Source: Canna indica
Taxonomy: Eukaryota > Streptophyta > Magnoliopsida > Zingiberales > Cannaceae
Assembly (NCBI GenBank): GCA_034359265.1
Contig: CP136896.1
Location: forward strand, 33,420,001 to 33,484,000
Direction: 5' to 3'
Length of the DNA: 64,000 nt
The translations under genes and the position numbers were made by a program. Positions within the stretch are counted from its first letter, which is position 1. Every line of letters starts with the position of its first letter. Shown in pieces: positions 1-11,358 of this stretch. A model generated the notes under the pieces. It did no database searches. It was given only the letters and a program-made list of their open reading frames with translations, and was not told where the DNA came from.

Positions 1-551
1 CGACGGCCATTGGCCGACCGCCGCCGGCCGAAACCCTAGAAATAGGGTTTCGGCCGGATTTTAACCTCTCCGGCCGAAACATAGGGAGAGCCGGTCGGCC
101 GATCAACATACCGGCAGCAGCGGCAGCGGCGACGAGAGGCGTCGGCGTCGGCAGCAGCGGCAGCAGCGGCGAAGGCGTCGGCAGGAGCGGCGGCGGCAGC
201 AGCGGGAGGAAGAAGGGTCGGGCGCGAGAGCGTGCCCTATATAAACTTATCAGCAACGGCTCACTCGCCCGTTAGAACGCCATTGCTGATAAGTTATCAT
301 CAGCAACGGCTCACTTATCCGTTAGTAAGCCGTTGCTGATAATTAAAACATCAGCAACGGCTCGCCTTTCCGTATGAAAGCCGTTGCTGATAGTTAAAAT
401 AATCTGCAACGGTTCGGTTTTCCGTTAGAACGCCGTTGCAGATACAGATATCTGCAACGGCTCGGGCGGCCGTAAGAATGCCGTTGCAAATAGCAACGGC
501 TTGAGCGGCCGTTGCTGATAGCCGTTGCTGAAGATCAAGTTTCTAGTAGTG
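1..551. mobile_element. CACTA (En/Spm) transposon, one end
   Basis: The right end reads TTTCTAGTAGTG, the reverse complement of the CACTACTAGAAA terminus of plant CACTA elements. Inside it lie about five stacked imperfect palindromes of ~40 bp (about 250-535) built on CAGCAACGGC / GCCGTTGCTG; these are the subterminal repeats to which the transposase binds in this class. Bases 100-215 are a GC-rich run of GGCAGC-like units, followed by a TATATAA at about 239. The other end lies outside the window, so the 3-bp target duplication cannot be checked. Confidence 0.85.
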
Positions 552-1250
552 ACTGATCAATTCAATTTGATCAAGAAGTTTATATCGTATATTTTTCCTA
601 ACCTCAAGGGCATATTTATTTTATGGGATAAAAGAGGATAAAATAAGTGATAGATTTCAATTATATTTCTCATTTGTTATCTCATCCTACGTAGTAAAGC
701 ACATATACTATAACAAATGTACACATTATTGTTCATAAATCTAACACTAGCCTTGAATCGAATTAGCCACTGGATAAAAAAATGCAACTAGTTGGATATG
801 CGAAGGTGGTTTAGCACATTAGACATGGGACGAATGGTATGTGCTTGAAAAATTTTAAATATGATGTCAATTAATTTAACTATATGAGGTTAAATGTGTT
901 CTTGTATGGTCAGGTGGAGCCTTCATACTAATTTCCGTTCGACTTGATTTGAGTTTGGTTCATGAGTGTTGACACTTCTAGATCTAATCCGATCGGCCCA
1001 AAATACTAATCCGGTTCATATAATGTAGAGATTTATATGATATATTAAATATTTCATGCAATTATTATCTTACACTGATGAGAGAAGCTTGCAGGGTGAA
1101 AACCTTATCTATAGCATGTGACATCAACTTAATTATACATGATTGGAGCCTTCACTAAGAAAGTTTTTTTTTTACCCAAAACATAAATGCTAATTAAAAT
1201 ATTAATTCTACATTGACTTGTTCCCTTTGTTGAGATTTTTCAAGCTCAAA
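552..1250. other. AT-rich intergenic DNA
   Basis: No coding, RNA-gene or transposon-end signal was seen between the CACTA terminus and the first direct repeat. Confidence 0.6.
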
Positions 1251-1787
1251 TATGTAAATCACTATTAATATTAACTATTTTTTTTAATAAAAAGTCTCCC
1301 TCGACCCTTCTGATGCCACAAAACATATTTTCTCCTACTTATTTCTAACACTATTACAAGCATTCCTTAATTGGAAACCCCTCTAGAATACCACTTACTC
1401 ACAAAGTTGATAGTTGAAACTAGCTATTCCATACCCAATTATTTCAACCCACTTTACCTAATGAAAGCTAAGCACAATGCCTAACCAAGAACACATGATC
1501 AAGCAAAAGAAAATTGCATGCAGCAGAGTACATTGGTGGAGCCCATGAATCAAAATTGTGGTTGAGAATCTCACAACTTGTCAACCTCTTCAGCCCCCAC
1601 AAGTTACCCAAAATACCCTAGTACAGGAAGAAATTGACCGTTGATTCAATAAATTCAAAGCAGCTGTGCTTTGGGTTTAATAATGGAGGAGAGCACTTTG
1701 GCCATCACTCTCTTGTCATGGCCTCAATGTCTGGGTGAAAAGGACCTACTTGCAATTTGAATGTCTTGACCAAATAAAATTGTGTCA
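1251..1787 (+). repeat. ~540-bp direct repeat, copy 1 (upstream of the 5-phosphatase gene)
   Basis: Nearly identical over its whole length to 5624-6177. It starts TATGTAAATCACTATTAAT and ends AAATTGTGTCA. Only point changes and a few small indels separate the copies; copy 2 has four extra bases near the GAGCAC motif, for example. The matching segment at 5624 is the 3' flank of the 5-phosphatase gene, so this copy is probably left over from a tandem duplication of the locus. Confidence 0.9.
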
Positions 1788-3300
1788 ATGTTCTTAGTCG
1801 TAGGATCACCGATTTGAAGATTGGTGATTCTCGGAAGACTAGTGCACATGGTACATGCCCTATACGATAGGGGGTGACTGATCTCACAGTTACCTATGAA
1901 CCGTCATTAATGTACAAGTGCAGGTGCTCATTAGGGAATGAGTTCATTGAACGGACATGTATGAGGAACACAGTATGATATCCTTACATGAGTGTCAATA
2001 GGATGTTCTTCGGGTGATAGGTGGTGCAAGCAATCCTTGGATCCGAGATTGTCATGGTTACCTTGTGATTGACGACTTATCGCTTTGATTTTTTCCCTAT
2101 GTGATCTTTAGAGTCTTGTGAGAAGCATTCATGGAGGTAGGTAAGCAACCAATATGGAATCAGTTACTCCTATTGAGATGAGATAATGTCCTATGTGTCC
2201 TTGCAAGTGTTGACTCAGGAATCTCTGACCAGAGTAAATATGAATGTTGGAAAAGGGTTTTTGACATGTTATTATTGAGACGACGACTTGGCAGGCGAAA
2301 TGCATATGAATCGGTATTAGGGTTTGACACTTTTTCCGCACCCTAGCCGACTTTGGAACATTGTAACTGAGGGATTTAGTTGCATGATAACTAATCATCG
2401 AAGGGCGTTCGATCTCTATAGATTAAACCTCACACTATACGGGTAGTCATGACACGTTGCTAGACGTCAATCTTGAATTGTGAGTGAAGTCTCTCACGGC
2501 CGCACTAAAGGGTTTAGTGGAGGCTCGTGAGATTCAAATAGAAGTCATTCTATCGGATCCGACTCTACGGTATGCACAACTCACTGCTGGCTTAGTGTGG
2601 AGCCTAATGAGTCACATACAACAGGCTAACCTCATAACGAGCTTTATGAGATAGAGTCCGAATGCGGCACTATATGTTTACTAGCATGGATATATTGTAA
2701 CTCGATCACGGATCTCGTTTACAAACATGATAGGAAATGTGTTTACTATAGGAACGAATACATGATTAAGGAGTTTCTCGATAACCCTAATTTGTAGGAT
2801 AGCCCCTATTTTGTAGGGTAATTAACCCTAAAGTCGTAGGGTATGACACGCGATATTATTTTTTGAGATTGATTAAACTTAATTATGAATTAAGTAATTA
2901 ATTAACCATTAGACGAGGATTATGTTTAATTAAGAATTAAACACAATTACACTGAGAGGAATTTGATTTTTTCCTATGTGCCTATGCCTATTAATTATGA
3001 ATTGATTTATTTAGATAAATCATAATTAATAGGAAAATGATTTATTTAGATAAATCATAAATTAATAGATAATTAATTTATTTGGATAAATCATGGTTCT
3101 ATTAACAAATAGGAGTTTGATTTATCTCGTATTCCTATTTTTAGGTGATTGGTTTTTGGAGATAAATATAATTCCTATTAATAGGTATTTTTAGGAGTTT
3201 GATTTTTGATTTATTTTGAATAAATTATAAATTTATTAAATATTAAAATTAAAGAGAAGGCAAATTCTGGATATTTGAAATCCTAGGGTGAGTTCAAAAT
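1788..3300. other. Unidentified repeat-like, non-coding segment
   Basis: Begins exactly where the direct-repeat copy ends (TGTTCTTAGTCG at 1789) and has no credible coding frame. Its texture resembles LTR or TRIM-type sequence: long, moderately GC-rich, then falling into AT-rich repeats. No matching end or target duplication was found, so the transposon reading is only a suspicion. Confidence 0.35.
2985..3110. repeat. Short AT-rich tandem/palindromic repeats
   Basis: Three spaced copies of a self-complementary motif close to GATTTATTTAGATAAATCAT, separated by AATTAATAG-like linkers. Confidence 0.7.
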
Positions 3301-3738
3301 TGAACTCAAGTGGATGACCCTCCTTTTCTTAATTGTGTGCATGCGACTTCTTAATTACTTTTTTTTCCTCTTTTCTAATGTCTAATTTACACTTTTATTA
3401 TTCTAAATAAATCCTCCACAAAATTATCAGATAATTATGTCATGCTAGATCCTCTTTTTTCTATTAGGAGGAATCTTCCAGACATTTGACACTAAACTCC
3501 ATTCAACCACCACCAGAGTTGACTTGCATTGTCTTAAATACCACACCAACATTCTCTCCCTCTTGTCTCCTTCTCTCTTCCAATTATCTTCCAAATTGCA
3601 CTCTGCTCCCTTCTGATTTCATACCTTCAGCGCATTTGATCACTTGGTTTAGATTATTGGTTAATCACCGAGAAGATCATTCAATCCTTGTTGATTATAT
3701 TTTCCATTCCTCAAACTCCTATAACCTGCATCTCTCGC
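3301..3738 (+). promoter_or_regulatory. 5' flank / probable 5' leader of the 5-phosphatase gene
   Basis: Pyrimidine-rich, plant-leader-like sequence upstream of the first in-frame ATG. The gene's frame stays open back to about 3639 without another ATG, where an in-frame TGA closes it. No clear TATA box was assigned. Confidence 0.35.
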
Positions 3739-5443
3739 ATGGCCTTCCTTGATGCTGCAACCTTTGCTCAAATGGCTACACTAAAATACAAGTGAGTTTG
3801 AAACACAATATATATCTATAGATGCCTTCTATATTTGTATATAGATACCTCGGTTCATCTGATCATCCGATCGATCATCCTTAAATGGTTTCACTTCTTT
3901 CTCCAGAGTGTTTGTTAGTACATGGAACGTCGGAGGGATCCAACCGGCAGATGATCTTAACTTGGAGGATTGGTTGGACACCAATAAAAATTCCTATGAC
4001 ATCTATGTTCTTGGGTATGTCTCCTATATATATATGCATCTATCTGGCCTTATTTTCCCATCAAATTTATTTAGAAAATTATATATATCATGGTTGTAGG
4101 TTCCAAGAGATAGTACCACTTAACGCCAGGAATGTCCTTGGTCCGAAGAAGATTAGCATTTCCACGAAGTGGAACTCACTCATAGGATCAACCCTGAACA
4201 ATACCCTAGACTATCACCGGACGAACAATGACAAAAAATTCAGCTGTATTATTTGCAAGCAAATGGTGGGAATTTTGGTCTCAATTTGGGCGAGGAGCGA
4301 CCTCTTGGATTACATCAGTTATCCATGTGTTTCATGCATTGGCTGTGGCCTCATGGGCTGCTTGAAGAATAAGGTAATTAAGGTGTTCTTTTTTCTTTCT
4401 TTAATTAATATATAGATAGATGAAAACATTTCAGATTTGCAAACATGTTTTGCGTGAGCATATGCAGGGTTCAGTATCAGTAAGATTTTGTTTGCACGAA
4501 ACAAGTTTCTGCTTTGTATGCTGCCACTTGGTTTCTGGAGGGAAGGAAGGAGATGAGATGCATAGGAACTCTAATGTTACCGATATATTGAGAAGAACAT
4601 GCTTTTCCACTGATTCTTCTATGGGTTTACCGAAGAAGATCCTTGATCACGAGTGAGTATAATATGACTGACTCCATTTTCTTTCCTATAAAAAGCAAAC
4701 ATCCTCCCTAATATCTTCAAGAACCTAATGGTTATTTTATTTGAAGTGATGAATTTGCATTCTATGCAGTTGTGTAGTTATGTTTGGCGATCTAAACTAC
4801 CGAATCTCGATTTCAAATACCATGACAAGGGCACTAGTTGAGCAAAAGCAGTGGAACATCTTGTTAGCTAAAGATCAGGTAAACTATATATATGCTGACA
4901 ATTACTAAATAAAAATCTATTTTGTCTCTAATTATGTGTTTTTATAAATCGGTTGTGTTGCAGTGTTGTAAGGATATTTGATTAATGGAGTAATTAATGT
5001 TTCCTTTTGTTTAATATTTATAGCTGAGGTTTGAGTTATCTCAAGGAACCTTTGAAGGTTGGAATGAGGGTGTGATTACATTCTCACCTACCTACAAGTA
5101 TCAACCGAACTCCGACGAGTATTGCTGGAATTTTCAGAGTAGCAAAGGCGAAAAAAGTCGTGCTCCGGCATGGTTAGTTTGGATATTAATAGAATCTCGA
5201 ATCGAAAGATGGAAAACATGAAAATTAATGAGTTGGTGTTGTAGGTGCGATCGGATATTGTGGACTGGTGATGGCTTGAAGCAAACCTGGTATGAAAGAT
5301 GTGAGTTGAAACTATCAGACCACCGGCCGGTTCGCGGTGTCTTCGGTGCTGAAGTTAAATATTTCCAAGAGTTTTTGAACCCTTTAGATGGCTTCTTTTT
5401 GTCACAACAATTGGGTGACATAGTTGACAATGGAGATTATTGA
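3739..5443 (+). CDS. Inositol polyphosphate 5-phosphatase, seven coding exons, intact
   Basis: Predicted to remove the 5-phosphate from inositol polyphosphates or phosphoinositides, acting in cytosolic or membrane signalling. Proposed coding exons are 3739-3791, 3907-4014, 4100-4373, 4468-4652, 4770-4878, 5024-5172 and 5245-5443. All introns are GT-AG, phases agree, and the total is 1077 nt, giving 358 residues plus TGA. Family motifs occur in order: TWNVGG (exon 2), GFQEIVPL (exon 2/3 junction), KQMVGILVSIWARSDL (exon 3), CHLVSGG (exon 4), DHDCVVMFGDLNYRI (exon 4/5), FSPTYKY (exon 6), PAWCDRILW (exon 6/7) and SDHRPV (exon 7). The expected active-site Asn, Glu, Asp and His positions are therefore present. 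It is shorter than most plant type I enzymes: about 17 residues precede the KVFVSTWNVGG start of the domain, and the linker before KQMVGI is short. An undetected upstream exon is possible. The family call is firm; the exact paralogue is not. Confidence 0.9.
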
Positions 5444-5623
5444 GTTGGCCAAGTTTGCCATTTTAGTTTTCACATGATCATATGTACATTCTTCTTCACT
5501 AAATTGGTCAAAAGTTTGACTTTTGTACGTGATCTGCACTTGTTAGTTGACGATTTTAGCTTGGTTTTGGATTACTTAATCTGTTAAAATTTAACTTTCT
5601 TAATATTAACTATTAATATTAAC
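5444..5623 (+). other. 3' flank of the 5-phosphatase gene
   Basis: AT-rich sequence after the TGA, probably 3' UTR. No coding signal. Confidence 0.5.
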
Positions 5624-6177
5624 TATGTAAATCACTATTAATATTAACTATTTTTTTTAATAAAAAGTCTCCCTCGACCCTTCTGATGCCACAAAACCTT
5701 TTTTCTCCTACTTATTTCTAACACTATTACAAGCATGCCTTAATTGGAAACCCCTCTAGAATACCACTGACTCACCAAGTTGATAGTTGAAACTAGCTAT
5801 TCCTTAACCCAATTATTTCAATCCACTTTACCTAATGAAAGCTAAGCACAATGCCTAACCAAGAACACATGATCAAGCAAAAGAAAATTGCATGCAGCAG
5901 AGTACATTGGTGGAGCCCATGAATGAAAATTGTGGCTGAGAATCTCACAACTTGTCAACCTCTTCAGCCCCCACAAGTTACCCAAAATACCCTAGTACAG
6001 GAAGAAATTGACAGTTGATTCAATAAATTCAAAGCAGCTGTGCTTTGGATTTAATAATGGAGGAGAGCACTTAATTTGGCCATCACTCTCTTGTCATGGC
6101 CTCAATGTCTGGGGGTGAAAAGGACCTACTAGCAATTTGAATGTCTTGACCAAATAAAATTGTGTCATTCTATCACT
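5624..6177 (+). repeat. ~540-bp direct repeat, copy 2 (downstream of the 5-phosphatase gene)
   Basis: Second copy of 1251-1787, ending AAATTGTGTCA. It continues into unique sequence (TTCTATCACTG), whereas copy 1 continues into a different segment, so the repeat boundary is sharp. Confidence 0.9.
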
Positions 6178-6627
6178 GTGTCATTGGAGACCAAATGTAG
6201 TACGATGGAACATTAATTCAGAATAAAAGGGAGCAATTGAAGACACATGTTTCATGACTAATTATCTCCATGCTTGAAAGTCTACTGAAACTTGTGGCTC
6301 ATATTGGTCAAGGAATTTTAAAGATCAGATGGCGTTCTAATTATCAACTTCTTGTCTGCCATCATTAATTTAGGGGTTGGACAATTAGCAAGATGGTATG
6401 CATGCATCTGTAGTTCTGTACTCTACTAGAATTCTATTATTAGTAATGTCTGTAGCATAGAATTATTGGTCACAATTGTGATGACTTAGCTACGATCTAA
6501 CATGGCTGTTGTAGATAATCACAAAGCAAATTATTTTTCAATAGCAATACAACAATTAAAATTGACTATCACGTACAGAATTTTAATGTTATTTACAATG
6601 ATCAAATTTTTATATGACGACGTTTAG
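6178..6627. other. Intergenic DNA
   Basis: No gene, repeat end or RNA signal seen. Confidence 0.5.
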
Positions 6628-7045
6628 TAGGGGTGGCAATTCGTGCTGATCCGGTGTTATCAGGCCGGCCCGACCCGACCCGAAAAATTTGTGTGTGGCC
6701 CGGCCCGGGCCGATAAAAATTCGAGCCTGGAATCTTCGGCCCAGCACGAAAAAATAATAGGCCGGCACGGCACAACCCGTTTAGCTAGATAACAAAAAAC
6801 TAAAATCGGGTTATCGGCCCAAATTATTTATAGGGCCCAAACCGTGTCATTATAATCGGGCCACCGAGCCCATATCAGGCTATTGAGCCAATTCGGGCCC
6901 GGTAGCCTAATATTTTTTATAATATATAAAATTCTTATCGGGTTACCGGCCCGCCTGACCCGATAACAGCCCCAACATGATAAGGATCGGCTCGAACTCG
7001 ATATTTTTTCGAGCTATCGAGCCGGGCCATATATTGCCAGCTCTA
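6628..7045. mobile_element. hAT-like MITE
   Basis: Starts TAGGGGTGGCAAT and ends ATTGCCAGCTCTA, imperfect terminal inverted repeats of the TAGxGxTGGCAA kind typical of small hAT elements. The interior is made of self-complementary CCCGGCCC / CGGGTTATCGGCCC blocks and has no ORF. An 8-bp target duplication could not be matched, so the exact ends may be off by a few bases. Confidence 0.55.
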
Positions 7046-7524
7046 CCTCCCCTACAAGTGTAACCCTACCTTTCTCATTGCTATTGCCTTGTAGATCCAC
7101 TACAAGAATTTATTGGGAAATCGACGCCAATTATCATTGAGAAATCGGCGCCGGTAAAATGTATAAATTAAACTTAGATGCATCAAAAAGCAAATAAATT
7201 GGAATAGAAAGGTAATAATGAATAAACTGAGATACAACGCTTCTAAAGTCTTTTTGTGATTGCATTAAATACCGACACTAATAACAAAGGTTCTTGGGTA
7301 TTGACTCAAATTCGGTCCAAACCAAATTCAAGGAATCTGACCGAATCCAAAATAGAGTTGATTTGATAAAATTATAGTCGAACCAATCTTTCAATTTGAT
7401 TGAACCATCCTAAACCGAGCCTAACTAAAATCAGCCATGTTTTCATGGTCCTTGGAGCTCAACAATAGTCGAATTTAGCCCTTGTTACATGATAAAGGAT
7501 AGCATGCCTTTTGTTTATCAAAGA
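7046..7524. other. Intergenic DNA with a possible lone CACTA terminus
   Basis: CACTACAAGAATTT near 7098 matches the CACTACAAGAAA-type terminus of plant CACTA elements, but no partner end in the opposite orientation and no target duplication were found. The rest, to 7524, shows nothing recognisable. Confidence 0.3.
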
Positions 7525-8009
7525 TGACCTATGATCAGCCTAGTATGCGCATTCACCCATCATGTGAGCAGGAGTATACCTGGTTAAATCCAGCATGTGA
7601 GGCCCGTCTCTCTTCATCATCTTCCTCATGGGAAAGAGGCTCCCGAAGCAGCTCCTCTATTCCAAACAAAGGAGCTGCAACATCCCCCTTAATTCGACGT
7701 TTTTTGCCCTTTTTCTCGACCATGAACAGGTCCTTCATCAACGCAATTTTTAGCTGAAATATCGATAAATAGAAGCTCCAGCCCAACTCCTTCAATCTCG
7801 CTTCTTCTTCAAGTATCTTGGTCTTTTCTTTGTAGCTAATCCCAATCGACTTCTACTAGCATTAAGATCTCCGAACCAAATCAAGCTATACTCGGCAAGC
7901 GCCTCTTGCGGATTCTTGGACAGCAGCAGGTGAATTCGGCGAGAATAACAAGCGAATCTTTCAGCATCAATTCTATTTGATTGCATGGAGGTGCTGCTCC
8001 TTTTGCTTC

Positions 8010-8933
8010 CACTACAACAAAAATGAGCATCATTAATGGAAATTTTGTGATGGTTAAAATCCGTCACAAACTGTGACAGATTTGTGACGGATTTGTGACG
8101 GTTTGAAATGAACATTCTTTTTTTCCAAAACAGTGACAAATTTGTACACAAGACGGTTCTGTCACAAATCAGTCACAAAAATTTTGATCAATTTGGCATA
8201 GAATTTTTAATAAATAGCATCAGTGACAGAATAGTGACTAATTTTATTTCCGTCACTAATATTCCGACACTAATCCGTCACTGATTTTTTTTCTTCAAAT
8301 CCGTCACTGAGCCACCACATAAGAGTGACGGAAATAGAAATCCATCACAAAATTAAAATAAATATTATTAAAACAAATTTGATCATGTTTAGTCCCACAT
8401 GGGTTAAAAATATTTTTTACCTATTCTTGACCATTATAAATATAATTTTTTAGTCCCATATAGATTATTTTTTTTCTCCTAACTTTCTTGAATGTTATAA
8501 ATTGATACCTCATGAGATTAAAAATTTTACTATCATTCTATCTTTTATAATTTTATTTAAAATATTATAAGTATAAATAATGATATAATATTATATCATT
8601 ATAGATTATTATATTATAATATTGTAATATTATTATATTATAATAATCTATAATATAATATAATAGATATTTTTTATTAATAAGAAATTATAATTAATTT
8701 TAAAATTAGTGACGAAAAATTTATTTTCGATCATCGACATCAGTGACGAATTTTGTGACAGGAATTTTTTCGTCACTAATTTTTGTGACGGACACATCCT
8801 TCACAGAAGAGCAAATGGAGCATTAGCCACAAGACTTTCGGCGACGAATTTTGTGACGAAACTTTCCGTCACTAATACCCTTCAGTGATGAATTTTCAAG
8901 CATCAGTGACGGATTTTTTCGTCAAAGGTGTAG
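8010..8933. mobile_element. CACTA-like non-autonomous element (MITE)
   Basis: Begins CACTACAACAAAAATGAG, a CACTA-type terminus. The right end is degenerate (AAAGGTGTAG, reverse complement CTACACCTTT). Both ends are packed with direct and inverted GTGACGGA / TCCGTCAC motifs, as in CACTA subterminal regions. The middle (8341-8700) is AT-rich and non-coding. There is no transposase gene, so it would depend on an element elsewhere. Confidence 0.65.
8601..8652. repeat. Long AT quasi-palindrome
   Basis: TATAGATTATTATA at the left is matched by TATAATAATCTATA at the right around a centre near 8625. It could form a ~22-bp stem cruciform in the middle of the CACTA-like MITE. Confidence 0.7.
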
Positions 8934-9428
8934 CTAAAAATTGATCAATTCGATCAGCTACATCTTTGCTTTTCGCTTGCACATCTCGTCCAGCACCAAC
9001 GACTCTGAGGAGTTCCATGGCAGCAAACAACATCTCACTTCTTAGCTATAGGAGCATATCTCGGTTCAAGTTACACCATGTCCTTCTTTAAAATAGCTCT
9101 CCAAGGTAAATTCCTTCAATTGACAATCCTCACTTATAAAAGGTGTTGTAGCCTTCGTCATTGAAGACTAGTCACTAGTTTAGAGGCTTGATAGAGTGCC
9201 AAAAGAACGAGTTCATGCAATTCCTCCTCCCTACAATTTCAACATGCAACTATACTCTTCTTTTTCATCACTTTAGCTCTAGGGACTTTGGCGCATTGCT
9301 AAGGCGATATTGCATGTATCTAAGTGTGGTTGATTTGTAAGAATTATAAGAATTATAGATAGCACTGCTTTGATATAATAAGAATTATCTCCTCCTTCTC
9401 CCGGTGGACATAGGAACGACACATCGTC

Positions 9429-10371
9429 TGTTGGCCTAAGGTTTTCAACCTTGGTCACCATCTTGATTTTGATGATAACAAACTTATTCTAATGGGTTTA
9501 TCAAGTATTTGATCTTAGGTTGGGCGATCGATACGCGTGAAAGTTTCTCGAAAATCATGGAGAAATTGTCGCAATTCAAGTATCGACAACTTTGGATGTG
9601 ATCGAGTCGGAAGTCAGGTCTAGGCTTAGATTTGATGTAAAATACTTCTCATGCATCAAAATTATCCATCTCCATGTATTTATGCAAAGCCAAAGATCAA
9701 TGGAAACCCAAAACAGAACCCGAGTAAAAAATCAACAAAAATTAGTATCAGTAGTGTTTCGGTCGAACACTCGGTCAACTGACCCGCGATCGACGAGCGA
9801 CCGAATTCAATCGGAAACCCATAATGGGCTTTCGGTCGACATCCAACCAAAGGTTTGATCAACCGAATCGTCGATCGAAGGTGTGACCGACGGACGTAAT
9901 ATATAGTTTTCTATCTGTTGCAGACGACTGTTACAACCCCTACACCTTCACCCCTTATAAATAGAAGCCTAATTTCAGCCTCCCAAGCTCCCGAACCATT
10001 CATTGAGTTAATCCTTCATTTGATTGAGATACTTTCTTTGAGTTTTAAACCCTAACCTCAATCATCATCACATTTGAGCCTTCTACTCATCTTCAAGTCT
10101 CCTTGGATTCAAATAGTCATCATCTTGAGGCCTTGAAAGATTAAGAGGCAGCAAGAGCACCAACTGATTTTGTTTACACTTGTGCTCTTTATTATTGTTA
10201 TTTTATTTTTTCTCATTTAAAGCTTGTAGAGATCTAAGTGTTTAGGTCTTGAGTGTTGGTGGTTGCCTTGGTTAGAAGGCATAAGTCCACCCTTGTAATC
10301 TAGGATTAGAGTGTCCTTATAGGAAGAATGAGGTGGGAGAGTGCTCTCGGTGTGAAAGCGGGTGTGCTTTC
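9429..10371 (+). repeat. Element B 5' LTR, left part
   Basis: U3-like region with a cluster of TCGATCG / GGTCGAC motifs at 9760-9890 and TATAAATA at 9956-9963, then R/U5-like sequence. Broken at CTTTC (10367-10371), the gypsy-1 target duplication. Confidence 0.8.
9956..9963 (+). promoter_or_regulatory. TATA box of the element B LTR
   Basis: TATAAATA, ~65 bp downstream of the CpG-palindrome cluster, at the same relative place as in element A. Confidence 0.6.
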
Positions 10372-10691
10372 TGTGATATTCTAGATATTTTTATTTATTT
10401 TTCCTTTGTTGTTTGTGCTTGTCAGCCTAGAGGGCTAGTCCGAGGTCGAGCCGAGTTGACTCGCAGTCCGGTGCGAGCTTGCGAGCTTGGGTAAGTTGAA
10501 TTATGAATTAAAATGTTATAGCTAATTGATTGGATTATGTTACATGTGGATGTGCATGTGTTTATTACTTGTATTTATTTATGGGGTTAGATTGGATTAA
10601 ATTAAGTTAATCGGGTTAGCCGGTTCGGGTTCGGCTTGAGGCGGATGCGGGTTTGCTAAGGGGTTTAGTGGAGTTAGGGTTGAGGAGGGAG

Positions 10692-10698
10692 TATAAAA
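10692..10698 (+). promoter_or_regulatory. TATA box, gypsy-1 5' LTR
   Basis: TATAAAA set inside an inverted repeat (GGAGGG upstream, CCCTCC downstream). Element A sits only ~60 bp downstream of it. Confidence 0.65.
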
Positions 10699-11358
10699 CC
10701 CCCTCCCTTTTGGCTTGCGGCTCCCGATTGGAGCCACACAAGCCTCTTGAAGAGAGTGTTGGCTTTAGGTTTTCAACCATTAGTCTTAATCTCGGTTTTG
10801 ATGATAACAAACATGGAACTAATATTTCGTCAAGAAATCTTTCAGGTTCGATATCGAGTAGCGTTCGATGTCCTCGATCGGAAAAATTGGACAAATTGGA
10901 AAATGGCAAGGACATTAATCGTCGCGCTTGGGTTCGTCGCGGAAATTTCTCGAAGCTCGACGAGTGCACCAAAGACGTCTTGGACGAGTCCAAAGTTCAC
11001 ATGAAAAGCTCTCCAAGTTGATGCTCGTTGAAAGCCGGAACCCGGAAACGAAGCGCGGAAGAAAAAGGCTGAAGAAATCAAACTCAGCCTAGGTTCGGTC
11101 GATCGGGCGATCGACCGAATAGTGTAAGTAATTGGCAATAGCCAATTCGGTCGATCGAACACTACTGAAAACAGGCAGTGGCTACTTCGATCGATCGGTC
11201 AATCGACCGACGGAGGCCTAAAATGAGTAGAATGCTCATCGATCGACCAAATTAAGGATCGCGCAGTCGACCCATCAGTCGACCGCACACAGAGAGGAAG
11301 CGACGGTCTCTTTGAGCGGTCGATCGGTCGGTCGACCGACCAATCGATCGGGCGTCTG

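Larger units (their letters stand above)
7525..9300 (-). pseudogene. Unrecognised host-gene relic, split by a MITE
   Basis: On the minus strand, short protein-like stretches lie on both sides of the 8010-8933 insertion. Before it in reading direction is a stretch beginning MELLRVVGAGRDVQAKS (around 9017). After it come SRRIHLLLSKNPQEALAEYS (about 7935) and an acidic EEDDEERRASHAGF region (about 7600). Codon-like texture, an in-frame ATG and interruption by a transposon suggest an old gene or exon set. Stops break any long frame and I do not recognise the family. It could be a coincidental open frame. Confidence 0.35.

Noticed and set aside
250..537. Regularly spaced palindromes resembling a CRISPR array
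   Set aside because: No constant repeat with unique spacers; they adjoin a CACTA terminus in plant DNA and are subterminal repeats.
1251..6177. Direct repeats read as LTRs of an element carrying the 5-phosphatase gene
   Set aside because: The copies begin near TG and end in CA, but no PBS follows copy 1, no PPT precedes copy 2, no target duplication is seen, and the enclosed gene has introns. A tandem-duplication remnant fits better.
9279..9461. 60-residue minus-strand frame ending at element B's LTR
   Set aside because: Runs across the LTR boundary (9429), so it is not a native gene end.
10616..11162. Several 100-125-residue open frames in the first A-family LTR
   Set aside because: They recur in the second LTR at 16778-17506 only because the LTR is duplicated. 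They read in both directions across the TCGA palindromes and have no domain.
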